NCBI GenBank assembly: GCA_002212985.1
Contig: NBMY01000051.1
Coordinates: forward strand, 1-41,369
Length of the DNA stretch: 41,369 nucleotides
Reading direction: 5' to 3'
Source: Sphingobacteriales bacterium TSM_CSS
Lineage (GTDB): Bacteria; Bacteroidota; Bacteroidia; Chitinophagales; UBA2359
Below the pieces are notes generated by a model. That model did not search any database. It was not told the DNA's origin and worked only from the letters and a program-made list of their open reading frames with translations. The first letter of the stretch is position 1, and the number at the start of each line of letters is the position of its first letter. Both the position numbers and the translations under genes were made by a program. Shown here piece by piece: positions 15,812 to 24,200 of this stretch.

Positions 15812-15861
15812 ACATAGTGCAATCGGCAATGTTATTTGTTCAGCAACCAAAATTTCTTATC

Positions 15862-17739
15862 ATGAAACGTTTGTTTTTTTCTCTGCTTTTTTTTACCGGC
15901 CTGTTTTGCCAAACCAATGCAGCATTTTCACAGTCAAAAATAGAACTTTACCCGCCCAACTGGTGGCCGGGTATGAAATGGAACAAAGTGCAAATTTTGG
16001 CTTATGCCCCCAACAACGGAGCGCTTGGTCAACAAGAGGTAACCCTAAAACATAGGGGAGTTACCTTAGATAAAGTACATCGGTTAGAAAACGGAAAATA
16101 TCTGGCGCTTGATGTAACCATTGCCCCCGATGCACAGCCGGGATCGGTTTTAATACAGTTTACCCCCGAAAAAGGCCGCTCGCAAAAGGTGGAATGGCAG
16201 CTAAGCGCCCGAAGGGAAGGTAAAAATACAGACTTTGCACAAGGAGTAACATCGGAAGATTTTATTTACCTGCTTATGCCCGACCGTTTCAGCAACGGCA
16301 ACCCTACCAACGACCGCATGAAAGGTATGCGCGACCAATCGCTCAACCGCGACTCTATCTTTTTGCGCCACGGCGGCGACCTGCAAGGGGTAATTAACCA
16401 CCTGGATTACCTGCAACAATTAGGTGTTACCGCCCTTTGGATGACACCGCCCCTTGAAAACGACATGCCTAACCGCACCGAGCACGGCTATGCCTGCACC
16501 AACCACTATAAAATTGACCCCCGCCACGGAAGCAACGACACCTATAAACAACTAAGCAACGAACTGCACCGCCGCGGTATGAAACTGGTACAAGATGCCG
16601 TGTATAACCATTTGGGCAGCTACCATTTTACCATTTTAGACATGCCCGAAAAAAACTGGGTACACCAATGGACTACCTATACCAATACCACTTACAAAGA
16701 CCAGCCCCTTATGGATTTGTACGGCGCCGAAAAAGACCGAAAACAAATGACCGATGGCTGGTTTGTGCCCACCATGCCCGATTTGAACCAAAAAAACCCC
16801 TATGTGGCCAATTTCCTTATTCAACATGCTATTTGGAGTGTGGAGGAGTTTGGCGTTGACGGTTTCCGCATTGATACCTATATCTATAACGACCTCGAAT
16901 TTATGAACCGCTGCAATGCAGCACTCCTTGAAGAGTACCCCAATATAACCATGTTTGGCGAAACCTGGGTGCATGGTGTGCTAAACCAAGCCTATTTTAC
17001 AGAAAACAACCTCGATATTTCTTTTAAAAGCAACCTGCCCGGCGTAACCGATTTTCAAACCAATTTGTATGGCATTGGCAACGCCCTGAACGAACCTTTT
17101 GGCTGGACCGAAGGGGTTAGCAAGCTATACACCACCCTTAGCAACGATTTTGTGTACAAAAACCCCATGAACCACGTTATTTTTTTGGATAACCACGATA
17201 AAACCCGCTTTTTTACCTACATCAAACAAGACCTGAACAAGTACAAAACAGGCATTGCGTGGCTCCTTACCTGCCGCGGTATTCCGCAATTGTACTACGG
17301 TACCGAAGTGCTGATGACCGGCGATACCTACCCGTTTGACGGCTATGTGCGCCTCGATTTTCCGGGCGGCTGGCAGGGCGACAAGGTGAGCGGTTTTACC
17401 GGCGAGGGCCTTACCGCAGCCCAAACCGAAGCACAAAATTATGTAAAAACACTGGCTAACTACCGAAAAAATTCGCCCGCGCTAACAACCGGTAAAATGA
17501 TGCAGTATGTGCCCAAAGATGGCGTATATGTTTATTTCCGCTACACCGATAACCAAACCGTTATGTGCATTATGAACACGGCCGATTCTGCCAAAGAGGT
17601 TACTTTTGCCGATTTTGATGAGCGTACCGGCGGTTTTTCCAAAGCGGTGAATGTGGTAAACCCGGGCGAGGTATTTGATATGACACAAAAATTGAGCCTC
17701 AACGCCAAAACCATGTTGGTATTGGAACTGAAACGGTAA
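15862..17739 (+). CDS. susA: GH13 alpha-amylase family, neopullulanase (SusA-like)
   Basis: A 625-aa glycoside hydrolase with signal peptide (MKRLFFSLLFFTGLFCQTNA). An N-terminal cyclomaltodextrinase-type beta domain (IELYPPNWWPGMKWNKVQIL, about 24-115) precedes the GH13 barrel. Conserved regions are DAVYNHLG (I), GFRIDTY with nucleophile D338 (II), FGETW with acid/base E367 (III) and FLDNHDKTR with D446 (IV); a C-terminal beta domain follows. It cleaves alpha-1,4 glucans, probably in the periplasm as in SusA, though surface display is possible. A GTG at 15817 extends the frame by 15 codons, but the ATG at 15862 gives the signal peptide. It is followed by a strong terminator. Confidence 0.93.
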   Translation: MKRLFFSLLFFTGLFCQTNAAFSQSKIELYPPNWWPGMKWNKVQILAYAPNNGALGQQEVTLKHRGVTLDKVHRLENGKYLALDVTIAPDAQPGSVLIQFTPEKGRSQKVEWQLSARREGKNTDFAQGVTSEDFIYLLMPDRFSNGNPTNDRMKGMRDQSLNRDSIFLRHGGDLQGVINHLDYLQQLGVTALWMTPPLENDMPNRTEHGYACTNHYKIDPRHGSNDTYKQLSNELHRRGMKLVQDAVYNHLGSYHFTILDMPEKNWVHQWTTYTNTTYKDQPLMDLYGAEKDRKQMTDGWFVPTMPDLNQKNPYVANFLIQHAIWSVEEFGVDGFRIDTYIYNDLEFMNRCNAALLEEYPNITMFGETWVHGVLNQAYFTENNLDISFKSNLPGVTDFQTNLYGIGNALNEPFGWTEGVSKLYTTLSNDFVYKNPMNHVIFLDNHDKTRFFTYIKQDLNKYKTGIAWLLTCRGIPQLYYGTEVLMTGDTYPFDGYVRLDFPGGWQGDKVSGFTGEGLTAAQTEAQNYVKTLANYRKNSPALTTGKMMQYVPKDGVYVYFRYTDNQTVMCIMNTADSAKEVTFADFDERTGGFSKAVNVVNPGEVFDMTQKLSLNAKTMLVLELKR

Positions 17740-17773
17740 TGGTTTTAGCGGTTTTTGGGTAATAGCCAAAAAC

Positions 17774-17812
17774 AAAAAGGCTTCCCTCCACAACAGGAAG
17801 GAAGCCTTTTTT
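17774..17812. terminator. Bidirectional intrinsic terminator
   Basis: A perfect 12-bp stem (AAAAAGGCTTCC at 17774-17785 with 17800-17811), a 3-bp inner extension after one mismatch, and loop ACAACA. T runs follow on both strands, so it serves the GH13 gene and the convergent thioredoxin gene. Confidence 0.92.
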
Positions 17813-17837
17813 CTTAACAGAATTTATATCCGGTTGT

Positions 17838-18140
17838 TTATCCGTAGGGTTCAAGCACTTTGCGCAGTTGATTTACCGGAACCAATCCGCTGTGGCGCCA
17901 TTTAAGGTCGCCGTTTTGAAAGAGTACTAATGTTGGGATGCTCCTTATTTGCAGGGCTTCGGCAATGCCTTGGTTATGGTCAACATTGATTTTTATGATA
18001 CTAACTTTTTCGCCCATTTCCGATTTGAGTTCTTCCAGAACGGGAGCCATCATACGGCAGGGGGCGCACCAGTCGGCATAAAAATCAATGAGTACCGGAG
18101 TATCACCTTCAATTAGTTCTCTGAATGTTTTTTTGGACAT
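17838..18140 (-). CDS. Thioredoxin-fold protein
   Basis: A 100-aa single-domain thioredoxin without a signal peptide, so cytosolic. The active site is WCAPC (Cys25, Cys28) rather than the textbook WCGPC, and the cis-proline loop SIPTLVLF is present. Length and order of elements (VLIDFYADWCAPCRMMAPVLEEL ... KINVDHN ... IPTLVLFQNGDL) match thioredoxin, a protein disulfide reductant. It lies 39 bp downstream of the ECF sigma gene on the same strand and may be co-transcribed with it. Confidence 0.9.
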   Translation of the reverse strand: MSKKTFRELIEGDTPVLIDFYADWCAPCRMMAPVLEELKSEMGEKVSIIKINVDHNQGIAEALQIRSIPTLVLFQNGDLKWRHSGLVPVNQLRKVLEPYG

Positions 18141-18179
18141 GAGGTTAAATTAGGTTATTTATTGGTAGAAAAGGTTAGC

Positions 18180-18719
18180 TTAATTAAGCGAATACTCAAT
18201 TTTCTGTTCGCCCCGGTTAATGTAGGGCTTCAGGTCTTCGGCAAGGCGTTTGCGAATCCAGAAAATTCGGCTTTTAATGGTACCCAAAGGCACATTAAGG
18301 GCATCGGCAATTTCCTGGTATTGATACCCTTGCACGTTCATCATGAGGGTAGTTTGGTATGCTTTGGGCAGGCGGGCTATGGCGCGGTTAATATCCTCAA
18401 TGGTAAGCCCCGATTCTCCGCCGTTAATGGTAGTGTAGGCAGCGTTCATTTGGTACAACTGCTCTACCGGATCAACAAGGGTATATTTTCGGGTAGCTTT
18501 TTGGCGGTACTGGTTAATGAAAATGTTTTTCATAATAACCAATAGCCAGGATTTGAGGTTAGTATTGTGCTTAAAATTTTCCTTATATCTGAAAGCACGC
18601 ATCATCGTATCCTGCAGCAAATCCTCGGCGTCATTCATGTTTTTGGTTAAACTGACGGCGTAGGGTTTTATGGTGTCGTAAAGACGAACAACCGCGGTAT
18701 TAAATTCTTCCGATGACAT
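18180..18719 (-). CDS. ECF-type RNA polymerase sigma factor
   Basis: A 179-aa sigma-70 family protein with regions 2 and 4 only. Region 2: DAEDLLQDTMMRAFRYKENFKHNTNLKSWLLVIMKNIFIN (core binding and -10 recognition). Region 4: AIARLPKAYQTTLMMNVQGYQYQEIADALNVPLGTIKSRIFWIRKRL (helix-turn-helix). No anti-sigma gene or zinc-binding anti-sigma domain lies next to it; the downstream gene is a thioredoxin. A short dyad TACCGG-N5-CCGGTA (18759-18775) lies 40 bp upstream of the start. Confidence 0.93.
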   Translation of the reverse strand: MSSEEFNTAVVRLYDTIKPYAVSLTKNMNDAEDLLQDTMMRAFRYKENFKHNTNLKSWLLVIMKNIFINQYRQKATRKYTLVDPVEQLYQMNAAYTTINGGESGLTIEDINRAIARLPKAYQTTLMMNVQGYQYQEIADALNVPLGTIKSRIFWIRKRLAEDLKPYINRGEQKIEYSLN

Positions 18720-18896
18720 AATTAAGGTTGGGCTGTTTAATTATTTAAGTGTTTTTGGTACCGGTTTAGCCGGTAATTTGACATTTATATATTGAGAGTA
18801 GGTTGAGATAGCGTTAAAGGTTGCATGTTCTGAATGATATTAGTAGTGACACGGGTAAAAGTATTTCAAAAATCGGCAAAAAAATTTTTGTTATAC

Positions 18897-20261
18897 CTAG
18901 GCGATAGTTGTTTGTTGCTGAACAAATTCTTTCACATTTTCGCTAAGGTCAAAAACAGGTTGTTGTTTTTCTGTGGCGTTTTCAATAATGCTGGCTCCTG
19001 CAGCAGAGCGGTATCCGCCGGCGCAATGTACCATAATGGGTTTGTTTTGAGGTATTTCGGCTACTCTTTCACGCAGTTCGTACAGGGGTATATTAATGGC
19101 ATTGTCAAAAAAAGCGCCTGCGCCAAACTCACCCGGATTGCGGATATCTACAATGGTGTAGGCATCGGGGTTTTGCTTAAAGTGTCCGATATTGACCAAC
19201 GCAGAAGCAGTAATGTTTTGGGTAGGGTTTACCAAAGTTCCTGTAATAAACTGTTCGTACCCTATTTTGGCAGCTTTGCGCACAGCCATATCAAGTTGTT
19301 CAATGCTGTTTCCCACTAAGTAAAAACGCTCGGCAGGTGCTACTATTGCGCCAAGCCATGTTTCAAATTTCCCGTTTTCCTGTATGTTCAAAGCGCCTTT
19401 TATGTGTGCGGCTTTATATTCGTCCTGTGGTCTGCTGTCAATAATCAAAGCATTATCAGGCAACAGGGTGGCAGAGTGCAGGTGAGGTATGGCAGAAATG
19501 CTTTCTTCAAAATTGGGTGCGCCCTTTTTGTTAAGGGCTACGTTATAGCCAAAATATTTTGGAATAAACGGTTGGTCTGCCAGCAAAATCTGCACAAAAT
19601 CGGTTTCATTCATATTTTGCAGGGCATAGTTGGTTTGCAGCTGGTCTGCCAATGTGCTGCTGAGTTTATCGCTCAGGTTTTTTCCGCACAAACTACCGGC
19701 GCCGTGTGCGGGAAGTATGGTAATATGGGTGGGCAGGGTCATAATGCGTTCGCGGGTGGTATGAAACATTTGCCGTGCCAGTTGTTGCCTCGATGCGGTA
19801 ATGGCGCCGGCCTCCTCGCGCAAATCGGGGCGGCCTACATCTCCTATAAACAGGGTGTCTCCGGTAAACAGGGCTACATCTATGCCGTTTTCGTTGCTCA
19901 GCAGTACACTAATGCTATCGGGCGAATGCCCCGGTGTGTTTATGGCCCGCATATAGGCTTTACCTATGGTAATAATATCGCCGTCATCAAAAGTTTCATG
20001 TGCATATTCGGCACCTGTGAGTTCGCTCACATAAATGGTGGCACCCGTTGCCTGAGCTATTTCTGCATGGCTGCTCACAAAATCGGCATGAGGGTGGGTT
20101 TCTATAACTGCCACTATCCGGGCGTTGTGTGCGTGTGCAAAATCGTAGTAGGGGCGGGGGTTCCGGCCCGGGTCAACAAGCGCTATTTCTCCTTCGCTTA
20201 AAATAGCATAAGAAGCATGAGAAAGTTGTTTATCGTAAAATTGCTCTATTTTGAGTTTCAT
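18897..20261 (-). CDS. MBL-fold persulfide dioxygenase-like / rhodanese protein
   Basis: A 454-aa cytosolic fusion. Residues 1 to about 250 are a metallo-beta-lactamase domain of the ETHE1 type: ETHPHADFVSSH (H56, H58, D60), INTPGHSPDS (H112), LFTGDTLFIGDVGRPDL (D135) and PAHGAGS (H186). Two rhodanese-like domains follow: the first (about 262-345) lacks the catalytic Cys, with VGNS where the active loop should be; the second (about 362-450) has HCAGGYRSA with Cys413. Such fusions oxidise or transfer persulfide sulfur. The start at 20261 was chosen over an upstream in-frame start because the longer form runs into the -7 box. Its promoter shares an operator with arsR. Confidence 0.87.
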   Translation of the reverse strand: MKLKIEQFYDKQLSHASYAILSEGEIALVDPGRNPRPYYDFAHAHNARIVAVIETHPHADFVSSHAEIAQATGATIYVSELTGAEYAHETFDDGDIITIGKAYMRAINTPGHSPDSISVLLSNENGIDVALFTGDTLFIGDVGRPDLREEAGAITASRQQLARQMFHTTRERIMTLPTHITILPAHGAGSLCGKNLSDKLSSTLADQLQTNYALQNMNETDFVQILLADQPFIPKYFGYNVALNKKGAPNFEESISAIPHLHSATLLPDNALIIDSRPQDEYKAAHIKGALNIQENGKFETWLGAIVAPAERFYLVGNSIEQLDMAVRKAAKIGYEQFITGTLVNPTQNITASALVNIGHFKQNPDAYTIVDIRNPGEFGAGAFFDNAINIPLYELRERVAEIPQNKPIMVHCAGGYRSAAGASIIENATEKQQPVFDLSENVKEFVQQQTTIA

Positions 20262-20303
20262 GAACAGCCTGTCTTCTTTAGTTAAAATCTGAGTACAAAA
20301 ATG

Positions 20304-20327
20304 CAAAAATATGATGAGAAATTCATG
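20304..20327 (-). promoter_or_regulatory. -7 box plus predicted ArsR operator, MBL gene
   Basis: On the minus strand TATTTTTG (20304-20311) is a full -7 match. Directly upstream and overlapping it by two bases is an 18-bp dyad, written on the plus strand TATGAT-N6-TTCATG (20310-20327). The same arrangement occurs at the arsR promoter. The -33 position reads TTA instead of TTG. Confidence 0.65.
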
Positions 20328-20416
20328 TTTTTAAGGAAAATTAACTTATTTTATTTGACCTTCAGTGTTTAAACTTTAATTCGTGCGCCTTTGTTGCGCC
20401 TGTTTGGCGGGCTAAT

Positions 20417-20716
20417 TTACCCCCTGTTGCAATTGCAGTGTTCAAGGCAGGATATAATTGAGGTAATTTCTTTCTCCTTAATGGAATAATAAACATTCTT
20501 CCCCTCTCTGCGGGCATTCAAAAGCCCCTTTAGTTTCATGTTGGCCAAATGATGCGAAGTAAGTGACTGCTCTGTGCTGAGTTTAGTACAAATCTCACCC
20601 ACACACAACTTCCCGTGTGTTTCCAATAACTCTACAATTCCAAGACGTATAGGATGTGCCACCGTTTTTAGTATAAAGGCAATCCGCTCTAATTTGTCTG
20701 CATTTACTTTTACCAT
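20417..20716 (-). CDS. ArsR-family transcriptional repressor, cysteine-containing
   Basis: A 99-aa winged-helix protein. RIAFILKTVAHPIRLGIVELL opens the fold, and the recognition helix region is LSTEQSLTSHHLANMKLKGLLNARREGKNVYYSI, a typical ArsR/SmtB pattern. Cysteines lie at 38 and 43 (LCVGEIC) and at 90, 94 and 96 (SCLEHCNCNRG). A Cys near helix alpha-3 with another in the C-terminal helix is seen in persulfide-sensing members (SqrR/BigR type) but also in metalloid sensors, so the inducer is not settled. The downstream MBL-rhodanese gene, which shares the operator, favours reactive sulfur. Confidence 0.9.
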   Translation of the reverse strand: MVKVNADKLERIAFILKTVAHPIRLGIVELLETHGKLCVGEICTKLSTEQSLTSHHLANMKLKGLLNARREGKNVYYSIKEKEITSIISCLEHCNCNRG

Positions 20717-21250
20717 CTTACGCAGGTTGGAAATTTTTCACAAAAGTATGATAATATGTTCATAAAAACAACAAAAACTTTAAGAAAGTTCCAAAATAGC
20801 TATTCCTTCGGTTACAAGCTCTGTCTTTTTTTTACAATCCTATAATTGAGGGGTATGGACAACGCAAAAGCACAAAACATATTCATTGAAATAAAATAAA
20901 GTATTTTTTTGTAAAATTCAAATTTATATTTTAATTTAGCAAAAGTTTTTGCGTGTAAATAAAGAAACTCAGTTTCAGCATCGCCATAATAGAACCGCTT
21001 TCTTTTCTGGTAGCAGCTTGTTAATCGTACTACTTTCAATCATCTTCATGCACAAACCACTGCCATTTTAAATGGCATGGAGCATAGCTTGGCGCATTTA
21101 TCAAATTGTATATTTCGGTTAATACTTTCGCACTACAAAATAAGTTGAAACAAACCAATTACAAAGGCATACTGACTACGGCTTGTTTTTGGTAACCATA
21201 TCGTTTAAAAATTCTTCAGTTTCTTTTTTCATAAACTAAATCTATTACCT
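20717..21250. other. Divergent intergenic region arsR / P-domain protein
   Basis: A 534-bp AT-rich region. It contains the arsR promoter/operator (20741-20771), a perfect 8-bp inverted repeat around a single base (TGCCATTT-T-AAATGGCA, 21061-21077) and, near 21123-21130, a one-mismatch -7 box (TACTTTCG) that could serve the large plus-strand gene. A 75-codon minus-strand frame at 20812-21039 has no recognisable features and is not called. Confidence 0.5.
20741..20771 (-). promoter_or_regulatory. arsR promoter with predicted auto-operator
   Basis: On the minus strand TTG (20769-20771), a 20-bp spacer and TACTTTTG (20741-20748) form a complete promoter. The spacer is filled by an imperfect 18-bp palindrome, plus strand TATGAT-N6-TTCATA (20747-20764; 7 of 9 positions symmetrical per arm). 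A repressor bound there would block polymerase. Confidence 0.75.
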
Positions 21251-24200
21251 ATGAAAACCAAAAAGTACCTTTTACTAATTACAGTAGTATTGAGCGCAAT
21301 GCTCACTTTACAACAGGCAACTGCCCAGGTTTGCGGGCAAACTCCCGCTGTACAATCTGTAACAAACAACACCGCTATTCCAATTCCCGATGCACCCAGC
21401 CCGCCTATAACCAGCAACATTGTAATTGGCAGTGCAGGAACTTTTCTTACAAATGTTACCCTTACCACTTTCATTACCCACACCTTTGCTGGCGATTTAG
21501 ACATTACCCTTACTTCTCCGGCAGGCACAGTAGTCACGATCACTACCGACAATGGCGTAAGTAGCGATGATGTTTTTAACGGCACCCTTTGGGACGATGA
21601 TGCCAACGACCCCGTGACAGACCACACCTTCACCAATTTGGTCATCGCAACGCCCCTTTCACCCGAAGAACCGCTGGCCACCTTCTGGGGCGAAAACCCC
21701 AACGGTGTGTGGACACTTACTATTGGCGATGATACCGGTGCTGATACCGGAACACTGAATAGCTGGTCACTGAACGTGTCTTCGCTGCCCGCACCAGTTA
21801 CAACAACTGCCCCTACTTCATTTAACAACAGCGCCGTTACCCCAATACCCGATGCGCCCAGCCCGCCCATAACCAGTACCATCTTAGTATCGGGTTTGGG
21901 AACCAACCTTACAAAAGCTACCCTTACCACTTTTATCACCCACACCTTTGTTGCTGATTTAGACATTACCCTTACCTCTCCGGCAGGCACAGTAGTCACG
22001 ATCACTACTGACAATGGCGGAGGCAGCGATGATGTTTTTAACGGCACCCTTTGGGACGATGATGCCAACGACCCTGTTACCGACCACATTTACACCAATT
22101 TGCTAACGGCTACCCCACTCTCGCCCGAAGAACCGCTTGATGCTTTCTTTGGTGAGGACCCCAACGGCACATGGACACTTACCATTGGCGACGATGCCGG
22201 TGCTGATACCGGAACACTGAATAGCTGGTCATTATCGTTTACTACCTGCGCATTACCCAATGATAATTGTGCCAATGCCATACCACTTAACTGCGGTGAT
22301 GTAGTAACAGGCAGCACACTTATTGCCACCTTAGACGGACCGGCCACCAGTTGCACCGGTGGTTCGGTGGCAGCCGATGTTTGGTACTCCATAACCGGAA
22401 ACGGCAGCAATATTACCGCTTCTCTGTGTACAGGTACCACCTACGACAGCAAACTTGACATTTATACCGGTGCCTGCGGCGCTCTTACCAGCGTGGTGTG
22501 CGATGACGATTTCTGTTCTTTTGCCGGACCCTCCGAAGTATCCTGGGCAAGCGTTGCAGGTACTACTTATCTCATTCGGGTACATGGCTTTGCAGGACTT
22601 ACCGGCAATTTTACCCTCTCAATTCTTCGCCCTACCAATGACGACTGTGCCAATGCCATACCACTTGTCTGCGGCGACGTGGTAACAGGCAGTACTACTT
22701 GTGCCACCTTAGACGGCCCTGCAACCGATTGCAATGGCTTCTCTGTGGCAGCTGATGTATGGTACTCCATAACCGGAAATGGCGGCAATATAACCGCCTC
22801 TTTATGCACCGGCACCACCTACGACAGCAAAATTGACATTTATACCGGCACCTGCGGCACTCTTACCAGCGTAGTGTGCGACGACGATTTCTGTTCTTTT
22901 GCCGGCCCCTCCGAAGTAACATGGGCAAGTGTTGCAGGTACTGTTTATCTCATTCGGGTACACGGGTTTGCCGGAGCTATAGGAGATTTCACTCTTTCTG
23001 TTACTGCTCCGCCTGCCAATGACCTCTGCTCAAATGCCATAGCAGCAACGCCCAATGTGGTTATACCCTTTAGCAATCTTTGCGCCGGTACCGACGGGCC
23101 TGACGAACCCGGACTTTGCTCGGCATTTGGCGATACCAATGTACAATCCGATATTTGGTACACCTATTTCAATGTACATTCGGGTAATGTTACCGCAAGT
23201 CTGTGCGGCAGCAGTTATGACACGAAAATGGCAGTTTACGAAGGACCAACCTGTCCGGCAGTGGCATCGGCCATAGACTGCAATGATGATTTTTGCGGGC
23301 TTCAATCTGAGGTTACTTTTAACGCCAAATGTAATACTTTGTATTACATACGCATAGGCGGCTATTTGGGTACACAAGGTAACGGGCAGTTGCTCATTAC
23401 CCCGCCGCCGCCTTATACGGTTAGTACGGTGGTAAACTTAAATGCCAGTTGTGCGGGTGTTGCCAATGGAAGCGCCACAGCAGTAGTATCGGGAGGAACG
23501 CCTCTTTTCACCTACCTGTGGGATAACGGCGAAACTAACGCCACTGCCATTGCGCTTACGGCAGGTATTCACCTTGTATCGGTTACCGATGCCAACGGTT
23601 GTGTAAGAACCGCTACCGCCATTATCAGCCAACCCTCAACCCTTAACTGTAATATTACCAAAACCAATGTTTCCTGTTTTGGCGGTGCCAATGGTACTGC
23701 CGTGGTAAATGCATCGGGCGGGGTGCCGCCATACAGCTATTTATGGAGTACGGGCGCTAGCACTCCCAATATCGGTGGGTTAACAGCCGGCACTTATACT
23801 GTAACTGTTACCGATGCCAACGGTTGTCAATGCATCAACAGTACTACTATTACGCAGCCGGCATCCTTGCAAATTGTATCGGGTGGCGAGGTAAATGATG
23901 AGGAAGGCGACATCGGAAGTTTGCCATCTTACCTCAACCTGCACACCATTGTAGTAGCCGGCGGCTCATCGCCTTATTCATTTAACTGGAGCGCTACAGG
24001 CGGTTATGCCGTTTACAGCATTACCTACGGTTTAGTTGATACCGACGGCAATGGAACGCCAGATACCCAAGGCGCAACCATTAACATTGTGTATGCCGAT
24101 GGCGTAATCTGGAGCATGACAATTAACGATGCCAACAACTGCGGCGGCGGCGGCGATTTGTTTACCATTTCAAACAATGCACCCAACCAGGTTTTGGATA

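Noticed and set aside
20812..21039. 75-codon minus-strand frame in the arsR/T9SS-protein gap
   Set aside because: Basic, AT-driven composition, no family resemblance, no start signals; lies in a region with regulatory dyads.
22255..23003. CRISPR-like or mobile repeat array
   Set aside because: The repeats are in-frame protein modules with long, coding, non-palindromic units and no spacers.
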